DNA of 64,000 nt, taken from NCBI GenBank assembly GCA_036310185.1, contig JAXJSH010000033.1, positions 1 through 64,000 of the forward strand, written 5' to 3'. The position numbers and the translations under genes were made by a program. The stretch comes from JALENY01 sp036310185 (GTDB lineage: Bacteria; Bacillota; Clostridia; Lachnospirales; Lachnospiraceae). Of this stretch, positions 25,396 to 32,963 are shown in pieces. Below the pieces are notes generated by a model. That model was not told the origin of the DNA. It worked only from the letters and a program-made list of their open reading frames with translations, and did no database searches. Position 1 is the first letter of the stretch. Each line of letters starts with the position of its first letter.

Positions 25396-26496
25396 ATGGA
25401 TATTAAAAGCTATATAATAGGCAAAACGGTTGCGATAGCGATGGGCATTGCTGCCCTGTCGCAAATGACGAATGAAGAAGCCACCATCCGCGTGTTGTTA
25501 ATGACAAGCGGTTATGGTGGCTATTATCATGATACGGTAGACTATGTAGAGTTGGAAGATGGTACTTTTCAGGTGAATTCGATCACAAGAGCCAATGGGC
25601 ATCCGGTTTATGAGGGGGAACTGGAAGTGATAGAAACAGATCAGGGATATCTCCTGATCAATGAATTGCCGGTGGAAGACTATCTGAAATATGTAGTGCC
25701 AAGCGAAATGCCGTCCGGTTATGAGATGGAGGCCTTAAAAGCGCAGGCTGTCTGTGCAAGAACATATGCGTATCGTCAGATTCAGGAAAAGGCATTGGTT
25801 CAATTCTGTGCGGATGTGGACGATAGTGTGAACTTTCAGGTATATAACAATCAGGCAGCAGATGAACGGGCCAGTCAGGCGGTGCAGGAGACATCCGGTG
25901 AGATCATGACATATGAGGATGAGCCGATTATTGCTTATTTCTTTTCCACATCTTCGGGAGCCACCAGTACGGATGAGGTCTGGGAAGAGGAGACGGCGCC
26001 CTGTCTGAAAAGTGTGGTGTCCGATTATGATTCGGATATGCCATGGTATCGATGGAATGTTTCTTTCACAAAAGAACAGGTCAATGCATGTCTGCAAAAC
26101 CACGGATATGATATCGGTGATATAAAAGATATACAGGTGACCAGACGGAGTCAGGGCGGTGCCGCGGTGAGCTGTGATTTTATTGGAACAGAAGATACCG
26201 TGACCGTTGAAAATGAACTGAATATACGAAAGCTTTTATCGCCATACGGAATATCCATAGAGCGGCAGGACGGGTCTGTGGTTACGGATTTTAATCTGCT
26301 GCCAAGTGCATATTTTGAGAGTGAACCTTATTATGATGAAAATGGAGAGGTGCAGGGATTTACTTTTGAGGGAGGCGGTTACGGACACGGTGTCGGCATG
26401 AGTCAGAACGGGGCAAACGGTATGGCAAAACAGGGGGCTGGATATCTGGAAATTTTAAATTATTATTTTGATGGATTTACCCTCGAAAAAAAGTGA
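25396..26496 (+). CDS. SpoIID/LytB-domain protein (366 aa)
   Basis: Peptidoglycan-active protein of the SpoIID family, whose members are lytic transglycosylases acting on denuded glycan during engulfment in sporeformers. The SpoIID core includes LPVEDYLKYVVPSEMPSGYEMEALKAQAVCARTYA (about residues 95-129) with the catalytic-type Glu in SEMP, and the C-terminal GGGYGHGVGMSQNGANGMA motif. A short hydrophobic N-terminus may be an anchor. No Shine-Dalgarno precedes the ATG at 25396. A TATAAT at 25384-25389 would place a transcript start at the ATG itself. Role in sporulation versus growth is unknown. Confidence 0.85.
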   Translation: MDIKSYIIGKTVAIAMGIAALSQMTNEEATIRVLLMTSGYGGYYHDTVDYVELEDGTFQVNSITRANGHPVYEGELEVIETDQGYLLINELPVEDYLKYVVPSEMPSGYEMEALKAQAVCARTYAYRQIQEKALVQFCADVDDSVNFQVYNNQAADERASQAVQETSGEIMTYEDEPIIAYFFSTSSGATSTDEVWEEETAPCLKSVVSDYDSDMPWYRWNVSFTKEQVNACLQNHGYDIGDIKDIQVTRRSQGGAAVSCDFIGTEDTVTVENELNIRKLLSPYGISIERQDGSVVTDFNLLPSAYFESEPYYDENGEVQGFTFEGGGYGHGVGMSQNGANGMAKQGAGYLEILNYYFDGFTLEKK

Positions 26497-26500
26497 AAAC

Positions 26501-26529
26501 TTGATATATATTGATTTTTATGATATTAT
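26501..26529 (+). promoter_or_regulatory. Promoter of the YihY-family gene
   Basis: TTGATA (26501-26506), a 17-base spacer and TATTAT (26524-26529), just after the SpoIID-like gene ends. Confidence 0.65.
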
Positions 26530-26554
26530 TGTTAAATCTTCGAGGGAATAACGT

Positions 26555-27454
26555 ATGATTAAGAAAATCTGGAATTATATAATGAAGTTTGTTGGAAAAA
26601 TAATGGATGACCATGTAGGTGCTTATGCTGCGCAGAGCGCCTACTTTGTTGTGCTGTCAGCAATTCCGTTTTTACTGCTTTTGCTTACACTTGCCAGATA
26701 TCTTCCCTTTTCCCAGCTTGATATTACAGATGGTATTGTGAATGCAGCACCGGCCAGTCTTAAATCGATCATTCGACTGGTTATTACAGAAGTCTATACA
26801 AAATCCTTTTCTGTTGTTCCGGTATCGGCGGTGATTGCTTTGTGGTCAGCAGGCAAGGGCTTTATGGCCCTGAGCAGCGGTCTCAATGTGATCTACAATG
26901 TAAGAGAGACGAGAAATTATCTTTATATGCGTATCCGCGCTACGATTTATACATTATTTTTTATTGTGGCAATTGTGCTTACTTTGATTTTAATGGTTTT
27001 TGGCCGCAGTATCCGTGATCTTCTGGTTACTTACTGGCCTTTTATACGTGATATAACAGACTTTATTCTGCGGTTCAGCACGGTTATTACCATGTTTGTT
27101 CTGGCCGTGTTCTTTTTATGCTTTTATGTTTTTCTTCCGAACCGAAGGATGAAACTGAAAGATCAGATTCCGGGAGCTCTTTTGACATCGGTGTCCTGGA
27201 CGGCCTTTTCTTTTGGCTTTTCTCTTTACTTTGAACATTTTAAGGGGTTTGCCAATATGTACGGGAGTCTTGCCAGTATTCTGATGATTATGCTGTGGCT
27301 GTATATCTGTATGTATCTGTTTCTGATCGGAGCTGAGGTAAATGTACAGCTGGAAGAAGATGATCCGAAAGAGCTGTTTGCAGTGGCCTGGGAAGAAGTG
27401 GATGATCTTCGGGAAGCTGCAATGAAGGAACGGGAAAACTTGACACGCAAGTGA
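26555..27454 (+). CDS. YihY/BrkB family membrane protein (299 aa)
   Basis: Inner-membrane protein of the YihY (UPF0761, PF03631) family, with no agreed biochemical role. About six hydrophobic segments are visible. The family pattern AYAAQSAYFVVLSAIPFLLLLL is at residues 23-44; SAGKGFMALSSGLNVIYNV (about 103-121) and the C-terminal YLFLIGAEVNVQL match conserved segments. The C-terminal tail is charged and cytoplasmic. GAGGGA precedes the start. A histidine phosphatase gene follows after 10 bases. Confidence 0.88.
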   Translation: MIKKIWNYIMKFVGKIMDDHVGAYAAQSAYFVVLSAIPFLLLLLTLARYLPFSQLDITDGIVNAAPASLKSIIRLVITEVYTKSFSVVPVSAVIALWSAGKGFMALSSGLNVIYNVRETRNYLYMRIRATIYTLFFIVAIVLTLILMVFGRSIRDLLVTYWPFIRDITDFILRFSTVITMFVLAVFFLCFYVFLPNRRMKLKDQIPGALLTSVSWTAFSFGFSLYFEHFKGFANMYGSLASILMIMLWLYICMYLFLIGAEVNVQLEEDDPKELFAVAWEEVDDLREAAMKERENLTRK

Positions 27455-27464
27455 GGATAAAATT

Positions 27465-28076
27465 ATGAAGTTATATATGATGCGTCATGGGGAGACGGAT
27501 TGGAATGCACAGCTTCGTCTGCAGGGCTGTGCGGATGTCTCGTTAAATGAAAATGGAAGAAGACTGGCAAAAATTACAGGAGAGGCATTGAAAGATATCC
27601 GGTTTGATCAGGTTTTTTCCAGTCCATTGTGCAGGGCGGTGGAAACGGCCAGACTGGTTCTGGGTGACCGGGATGTTCCGGTGGTAACCGATGCACGTAT
27701 AAAAGAGATCAGTTTCGGCGAATGGGAAGGCAGGCGCTGCGGAGAAAAATTTGGTGAAATTCCGCAGGATATGCTGGATAACTTTTTCCATGCACCGGAA
27801 AAATATACGGCACCGTCAGGGGGAGAGAGTTTTGAGGAAATTCTTGCCCGCACAAAGGATTTTTATGATGAACTGGTTCAGAAACGGGAATACGAAAACT
27901 GCAATATTCTGATTGCTTCTCATGGAGCGGCGGTGCGTGCGCTTTTGCAGAATGTATATAGAGACGGCGATTACTGGCAGGGCGGTGTTCCGAAAAACTG
28001 CGCCATTACGATTGTCGAGATAAAAGACGGTAAGGTAGTATCGGTGGATCCGGACCGGATTTATTATAAAAAATAG
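27465..28076 (+). CDS. Histidine phosphatase family protein (203 aa)
   Basis: Phosphatase of the phosphoglycerate-mutase-like superfamily. The catalytic RHGETDWN motif is at residues 7-14, with the usual companion Arg in FSSPLCRAVETA (about 50-61), the Glu in KEISFGEWEG and the second His in IASHGAAVRAL (about 152-162). The substrate cannot be told from sequence; relatives act on sugar phosphates, nucleotides or cobalamin intermediates. It lies 10 bases after the YihY gene. A dispersed-repeat copy begins 4 bases after its stop. Confidence 0.88.
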   Translation: MKLYMMRHGETDWNAQLRLQGCADVSLNENGRRLAKITGEALKDIRFDQVFSSPLCRAVETARLVLGDRDVPVVTDARIKEISFGEWEGRRCGEKFGEIPQDMLDNFFHAPEKYTAPSGGESFEEILARTKDFYDELVQKREYENCNILIASHGAAVRALLQNVYRDGDYWQGGVPKNCAITIVEIKDGKVVSVDPDRIYYKK

Positions 28077-28080
28077 TGAT

Positions 28081-28162
28081 GATACCAGGATTACGGGAGC
28101 ATAAAATTCGAAGTAATCCGTAGGTATCAAGGGGCCAAAATACCTTTTGACCCAAACATCAT
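28081..28162 (+). repeat. Copy B of the dispersed two-hairpin repeat
   Basis: Same layout as copy A, with about nine substitutions over 80 bases. The outer GATACC/GGTATC and GGATTAC/GTAATCC pairings are kept. Hairpin 2 has mismatches (GGGGCCAAAA against TTTTGACCCA), so it looks more decayed. It lies between the histidine phosphatase gene and queA. Confidence 0.9.
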
Positions 28163-28249
28163 AATGATTAAAAACAGGAATTTTACATAGAAAAATTAGA
28201 TGGACAGGGAATTTGAAAGTCCCCATAAGAAAAAAGATAGGATAAGATT

Positions 28250-29275
28250 ATGAAAACAAGTGATTTTTATTATGATTTGCCACAGGAACTGATTGCACAG
28301 GATCCGCTGGAAGACCGTTCCTCTTCCAGACTGATGCATTTGAATCCGGTTAGCGGAGAAATCGAACATGATTCTTTTAAAAATATTAAAAAGTATCTCA
28401 GACCCGGTGATTGTCTTGTTATCAATGATACAAAGGTAATTCCGGCCCGTTTGTACGGATCTAAGATCGGAACGGATGCCCAGATCGAATTGCTGCTTTT
28501 GAAGCGAAAAGAAAATGATATCTGGGAGACACTGGTAAAGCCGGGCAAAAAAGCAAAACCGGGCACCAGGATCAGCTTTGGTGACGGGCTTCTGGTAGGC
28601 GAAATCATGGATATTGTGGAGGAGGGAAACCGTCTGATCCAGTTCCACTACGATGGTATTTTTGAGGAGATACTGGATCAGCTGGGTGAGATGCCGCTTC
28701 CGCCGTATATTACCCATAAACTGCAGGACCGTAACCGCTATCAGACAGTCTATGCAAAACATGAGGGCTCCGCAGCGGCGCCGACGGCCGGTCTGCACTT
28801 TACGAAAGAACTGATGGAAGAGATACAGGCTATGGGTGTAAAAATCGCTCATGTGACCCTTCATGTGGGGCTGGGGACTTTCCGCCCGGTTAAGGTAGAT
28901 GATGTGACGCAGCATCACATGCACAGCGAGTTTTATGTGGTGGAAGAGGATCAGGCCAGGATTATTAATGATACAAAGGCAGCAGGACATCGCGTGATCT
29001 CAGTTGGAACGACCAGCTGCCGTACACTGGAGTCTGCAGCCGATGAAAATGGTATTTTGCAGGCGAAAAGCGGTTGGACTGAGATTTTCATTTATCCGGG
29101 ATATCAGTTTAAGTGTATTGACGGATTGATTACCAATTTCCATCTGCCGGAGTCAACACTTCTGATGCTGGTATCAGCACTGGCAGGAAAAGAAAATGTG
29201 ATGAATGCCTATGAAGAAGCGGTGAAAGAGCGATACCGGTTCTTCTCCTTTGGCGACGCCATGGTCATATTGTAA
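28250..29275 (+). CDS. queA: S-adenosylmethionine:tRNA ribosyltransferase-isomerase
   Basis: Transfers and isomerises the ribose of SAM onto 7-aminomethyl-7-deazaguanine in tRNA, giving epoxyqueuosine. The N-terminus MKTSDFYYDLPQELIAQDPL, the block DRSSSRLMHL, and LVINDTKVIPARLYG (about 60-74), HEGSAAAPTAGLHFT (about 168-182) and the closing FFSFGDAMVI are family signatures. The length of 341 aa is standard. No other queuosine genes are adjacent. The upstream gap holds repeat copy B. Confidence 0.95.
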   Translation: MKTSDFYYDLPQELIAQDPLEDRSSSRLMHLNPVSGEIEHDSFKNIKKYLRPGDCLVINDTKVIPARLYGSKIGTDAQIELLLLKRKENDIWETLVKPGKKAKPGTRISFGDGLLVGEIMDIVEEGNRLIQFHYDGIFEEILDQLGEMPLPPYITHKLQDRNRYQTVYAKHEGSAAAPTAGLHFTKELMEEIQAMGVKIAHVTLHVGLGTFRPVKVDDVTQHHMHSEFYVVEEDQARIINDTKAAGHRVISVGTTSCRTLESAADENGILQAKSGWTEIFIYPGYQFKCIDGLITNFHLPESTLLMLVSALAGKENVMNAYEEAVKERYRFFSFGDAMVIL

Positions 29276-29317
29276 GAATAGTTTCTGTTAAATATCAGAG
29301 TTTCAGGAGAACGGATT

Positions 29318-30124
29318 ATGAGAATAGCCCAGTTTCAGACCCGTGTTTGTGGGGATAAAAGAAAAAACATAGAAAATATTGAACTTTGTCTGGAAAAGAT
29401 CCGACAGGAAAAGGTTGATCTGGCTGCGATCGGCGAGATGTTCAACTGTCCGTATGTGACAGAGAATTTCCCCAAATATGCAGAAAAAGAAGGCGGTGAG
29501 ACATTCTGTGCTTTGCGTGATCTGGCAGCGAAATATCAGATCTACTTGTCCGCTGGTTCAGTTCCGGAAATAGATAACGATGGAAAGGTATACAATACAG
29601 CATATGTATTTGACCGTCAGGGCCAAATGATTGCAAAGCACCGGAAAATGCACCTTTTTGATATCGATATCAAAGGTGGACAGTATTTTAAAGAATCGGA
29701 TACCTTAACTGCCGGTGATCAGGTAACGGTGTTTGATACGGAGTTCGGTAAAATAGGTCTGTGCATCTGTTTCGATTTTCGTTTTCCGGAGCTGGCAAGA
29801 CAGATGGTTGACAAAGGCGCAAAAGTTATATTAGTGCCGGCGGCTTTTAATATGACCACCGGACCGGCGCACTGGGAACTGATGCATCGGAGCCGCGCGC
29901 TGGACAACCAGTGTTATGTGGCTGCGACTTCACCGGCCAGAGATACTTCTGCAAGCTATGTTGCCTGGGGGCATTCCATGCTTGTATCGCCCTGGGGCGA
30001 TGTCATTCAGGAAATGGATGAAAAAGAAGGATATATGATCAATGAAGTGAATCTGACAGATATAGAGAGTGTCCGGGCGCAGCTTCCTCTCTTAAGTGCC
30101 CGGAAAATAGAATTTTATAAATAA
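29318..30124 (+). CDS. Carbon-nitrogen hydrolase, Nit2/omega-amidase-like (268 aa)
   Basis: Nitrilase-superfamily amidase. The catalytic triad is visible: Glu in AIGEMFNCPY (about residues 37-46), Lys in HRKMHLFDIDI (about 108-118) and Cys in CICFDFRFPE (about 148-157). The sequence style is closest to omega-amidases that hydrolyse alpha-ketoglutaramate or alpha-ketosuccinamate, but the substrate is an inference. CAGGAG precedes the start. It lies about 40 bases after queA and is convergent with aroA across a bidirectional terminator. Confidence 0.88.
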   Translation: MRIAQFQTRVCGDKRKNIENIELCLEKIRQEKVDLAAIGEMFNCPYVTENFPKYAEKEGGETFCALRDLAAKYQIYLSAGSVPEIDNDGKVYNTAYVFDRQGQMIAKHRKMHLFDIDIKGGQYFKESDTLTAGDQVTVFDTEFGKIGLCICFDFRFPELARQMVDKGAKVILVPAAFNMTTGPAHWELMHRSRALDNQCYVAATSPARDTSASYVAWGHSMLVSPWGDVIQEMDEKEGYMINEVNLTDIESVRAQLPLLSARKIEFYK

Positions 30125-30133
30125 AAGAAATAG

Positions 30134-30189
30134 AAACCCTGTTTATGTGGTTTGGCATGTTTCATGTGCTTATCATAAACAGGGTTTTT
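30134..30189. terminator. Bidirectional terminator between the amidase gene and aroA
   Basis: A 14-bp stem (AAACCCTGTTTATG with CATAAACAGGGTTT) has T-rich sequence on the plus side and A-rich sequence before it, so it can serve both convergent genes. Confidence 0.85.
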
Positions 30190-30195
30190 GCTGTT

Positions 30196-31476
30196 TTATT
30201 TTAAGTTTTCCAGATCTGCGTAAAAGCTTGGATAGGATACGTTTACAATATCTGCATCTTTAATGGTCATAGTTCCCTCTGCAATCAGAGATGCAACTAC
30301 GAAAGACATGGCAATACGATGATCGATGTGTGTATCCACTGTAATGCCATGCATTGGTTTGCCGCCGCGGATGATCATTCCGTCGTCTGTACCAACGATA
30401 TCTGCACCCATGGCGGAAAGATTTTCTACCATAATGTCCAGTCGGTTTGATTCTTTGACCTTCAGTTCTTCTGCATTTCGGATAATGGTTTCTCCGTCAG
30501 CATATGAGGCGAGAACGGCGATTACCGGAATCTCGTCAATCAGCGTGGGGATAATATCTCCTTCAATAACGGTTCCGTGCAGAGCGGAAGAGGTTACGAT
30601 CAGGTCTGCAACCGGTTCACCGCCGGCGGTTCGGATATTTTCCATTTTAATATTGGCACCCATTGCCCTGCAGACCCGCAGGATTCCGTCGCGGGTAGGA
30701 TTGATGCCCACATTGCGGATGCAGATTTCGGAATCCGGAACCATCAGTCCGGCACAGATAAAATATGCGGCAGAGGAAATATCGCCCGGTACAGCGATAT
30801 CCTGGCCGAACAGTTCCGGATCTGGTTCAATGGAAGCAGTTAACCCTTCACTGGTGATTTTTGCACCGAAAGAAGAGAGCATCAGTTCCGTATGGTTACG
30901 GGATAGTGCCGGTTCGGTAACGGATGTTTTTCCGTCCGCATACAGTCCGGCAAGCAGAACGCAGGATTTTACCTGGGCAGATGCAACCGGTGACTGATAA
31001 TGGATGCCTTTTAATAACTGTCCGTTGATGGCAAGCGGTGCACATCCGTTATCGCGGATACTGATGATATCAGCGCCCATTTCTTTTAATGGTTTCATAA
31101 TGCGCCCCATAGGGCGTTTCTGAATGGATGCGTCTCCATTTAATTCACAAGAAAAGCTCTGACCGGCTAAAATACCGGACATAAGGCGCATGGTGGTTCC
31201 GCTGTTGCCCACGTCCAGCAGTCCGGTGGGGGCTGTCAGACCGTGTAATCCTTTTCCGCGGACGATGACATGGTCTGTATTGTTTTCGATTTCGATGCCC
31301 ATTTTGCGGAAACAGGCGATGGTGGAAAGACAGTCAGCGCCCTGAAGGAAATTTGTGATGCGTGTTTCGCCTTTTGCCAGGGAACCGAACATAATGGAAC
31401 GGTGGGAGATGGATTTGTCTCCCGGGATCGTCACTTCGCCTCTCAGGGAAGCTGCTTTTGTAAATGTTAAGTCCAT
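30196..31476 (-). CDS. aroA: 3-phosphoshikimate 1-carboxyvinyltransferase (EPSP synthase)
   Basis: Adds enolpyruvate from PEP to shikimate-3-phosphate in aromatic amino acid synthesis. The signature motifs are PGDKSISHRSIMFGSLAKGE (about residues 18-37), NSGTTMRLMSG (about 91-101), a central RPMGR block (about 120-124) and LKVKESNRLD (about 335-344). The length of 426 aa is standard. AGGAG lies 7 bases before the ATG. It follows tyrA on the same strand after about 100 bases, and the two likely form an aromatic operon. Confidence 0.95.
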   Translation of the reverse strand: MDLTFTKAASLRGEVTIPGDKSISHRSIMFGSLAKGETRITNFLQGADCLSTIACFRKMGIEIENNTDHVIVRGKGLHGLTAPTGLLDVGNSGTTMRLMSGILAGQSFSCELNGDASIQKRPMGRIMKPLKEMGADIISIRDNGCAPLAINGQLLKGIHYQSPVASAQVKSCVLLAGLYADGKTSVTEPALSRNHTELMLSSFGAKITSEGLTASIEPDPELFGQDIAVPGDISSAAYFICAGLMVPDSEICIRNVGINPTRDGILRVCRAMGANIKMENIRTAGGEPVADLIVTSSALHGTVIEGDIIPTLIDEIPVIAVLASYADGETIIRNAEELKVKESNRLDIMVENLSAMGADIVGTDDGMIIRGGKPMHGITVDTHIDHRIAMSFVVASLIAEGTMTIKDADIVNVSYPSFYADLENLK

Positions 31477-31580
31477 AGTTTACTCCTGAATTTTTATGAT
31501 TTTTCGAATCTTAAAGTGATTTTGCCCCGATTGAGACATGGTTAAGATTCCATGATACGGCAGATATTTATGATATGATT

Positions 31581-32681
31581 TTATCTCTCGTATACAATAT
31601 AGTTGCGTGCCCGCAGGATATCGGCTGATTTTTTTGCAGCGGTCTCTTCATAGAATTCAATGCGCAGAACTGCTTCTTCAAATTCCCGGTTGTTTACGAT
31701 ACCGATATTTTTCAGGTTAATATTGTTGGTTGCCAGAAGAGTTGCGATGGCAGCGATTCCTCCGGCTTCGTCCGCAATATCACAGTAGATCGTGTAGGAT
31801 TTCTTGATCGGACCGGAAGAGGAATCCGGAAGGGAATTGCGGTAATCTCTGGATTCGGTAAATAAACGGTTTAATTCTGCGCCGTTTTTATTGTCAATCT
31901 CCACACGGAACTGAATCAGTGAGCTGATATAAGAATCAAGAACGCTTGATATATTTTCGCTGTTTGTGGTACAGATCTGTTCCCACATAACCGGAGAAGA
32001 GGATGCGATTCTTGTGATATCTTTAAAACCTCCGGCGGCGATGGCTTTCATGTGTTCTTCTTCGCCATCCAGACTGTGAACCAGATTCACCAGAGAGGAA
32101 GCGATTACATGGGGCAGATGGCTGATCGCAGCTGTGATGTAATCGTGTTCTTCATAGCTGAGGATCATTGGGATAGAGCCCAGCGAACGAACCAGTTCGG
32201 TGTATTCAGAAATCATACTGATATTGACTTCGCCTGCCGGTGTAAGGATATAATATGCATTTTCGATGATTCGTTCATTGGAGTTTTTGAAGCCTGTTTT
32301 CTCGGAACCGGCCATGGGATGTCCGCCGATGAAGCAGTGTTCCAGCTCAAGCTCTTTTACCGCCTGATGCATGGCAGTTTTTACGCTGCCCACATCGGTA
32401 AGAATGCAGCCGGGCTTCATTACCTCTTTGAGGCGTTTTAAGTAGGAAATATTGTATTCCACCGGAGCACATAAAAAGATGTAATCACAGCAGGAAAAGG
32501 AGCTGTCCACATCGGCACAGACGCCCTGGACGACATCTGCCTGAAGCGCCGTTTTTGTGGTTTCCGGATTTGGCGTATAAGCGATGATTTTGTAGTCCGG
32601 GTAAAATTTGTGAATGGCTCTTGCGATGGAACCCCCGATCAGGCCAAGACCAACAAAACCGATACATAATTTTTCTCTCAT
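31581..32681 (-). CDS. tyrA: Prephenate dehydrogenase with C-terminal ACT domain
   Basis: Oxidatively decarboxylates prephenate to 4-hydroxyphenylpyruvate in tyrosine synthesis. The Rossmann motif GLGLIGGSIARAI is at about residues 11-23, with the conserved GGHPMAGSEKTG (about 119-130) and SHLPHV (about 192-197) active-site segments. The last 70 residues (about 297-366) form an ACT domain, probably for tyrosine feedback. The ribosome binding site AAGGAG is unusually far (about 15 bases) from the ATG. It is the first gene of the tyrA-aroA pair. Confidence 0.93.
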   Translation of the reverse strand: MREKLCIGFVGLGLIGGSIARAIHKFYPDYKIIAYTPNPETTKTALQADVVQGVCADVDSSFSCCDYIFLCAPVEYNISYLKRLKEVMKPGCILTDVGSVKTAMHQAVKELELEHCFIGGHPMAGSEKTGFKNSNERIIENAYYILTPAGEVNISMISEYTELVRSLGSIPMILSYEEHDYITAAISHLPHVIASSLVNLVHSLDGEEEHMKAIAAGGFKDITRIASSSPVMWEQICTTNSENISSVLDSYISSLIQFRVEIDNKNGAELNRLFTESRDYRNSLPDSSSGPIKKSYTIYCDIADEAGGIAAIATLLATNNINLKNIGIVNNREFEEAVLRIEFYEETAAKKSADILRARNYIVYER

Positions 32682-32731
32682 TGTAATGTATAATTACTCC
32701 TTTCGTGGTTCATAAGTGATTTTATTTCGAA

Positions 32732-32790
32732 CATGATAAGTTTAAGCGGCAAAAGAACATTTTTTTGCTGTTTCAGAAATATCATGATTA
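32732..32790. repeat. Inverted repeat in the tyrA/fusA intergenic region
   Basis: CATGATA and TATCATG arms flank GGCAAAA/TTTTTGC sequence between the divergent tyrA and EF-G-like genes. It could be a regulatory hairpin; its role is unknown. Confidence 0.4.
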
Positions 32791-32901
32791 AGACCATAGA
32801 TTATTTTAAGTTACCTATTATAAAAAGTCAATAGTTTAATGCTTTAAAGTGTTACAGTTTTAAAAAAGAACGAAAAATCTTATGAAATATTCACAATTAA
32901 C

Positions 32902-32930
32902 TTGAAAATATGAACATTTTTTAGTAAAAT
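32902..32930 (+). promoter_or_regulatory. Promoter of the EF-G paralog gene
   Basis: TTGAAA (32902-32907), a 17-base spacer and TAAAAT (32925-32930), with GGGAGG shortly before the start codon. Confidence 0.7.
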
Positions 32931-32963
32931 GTAACCATACTAATTTTTTGGGAGGAAATTAAT

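Noticed and set aside
27816..28226. Minus-strand ORFs here and at 22754-22960 with a shared peptide
   Set aside because: The shared peptide comes from the dispersed repeat read antisense, not from a conserved protein gene.
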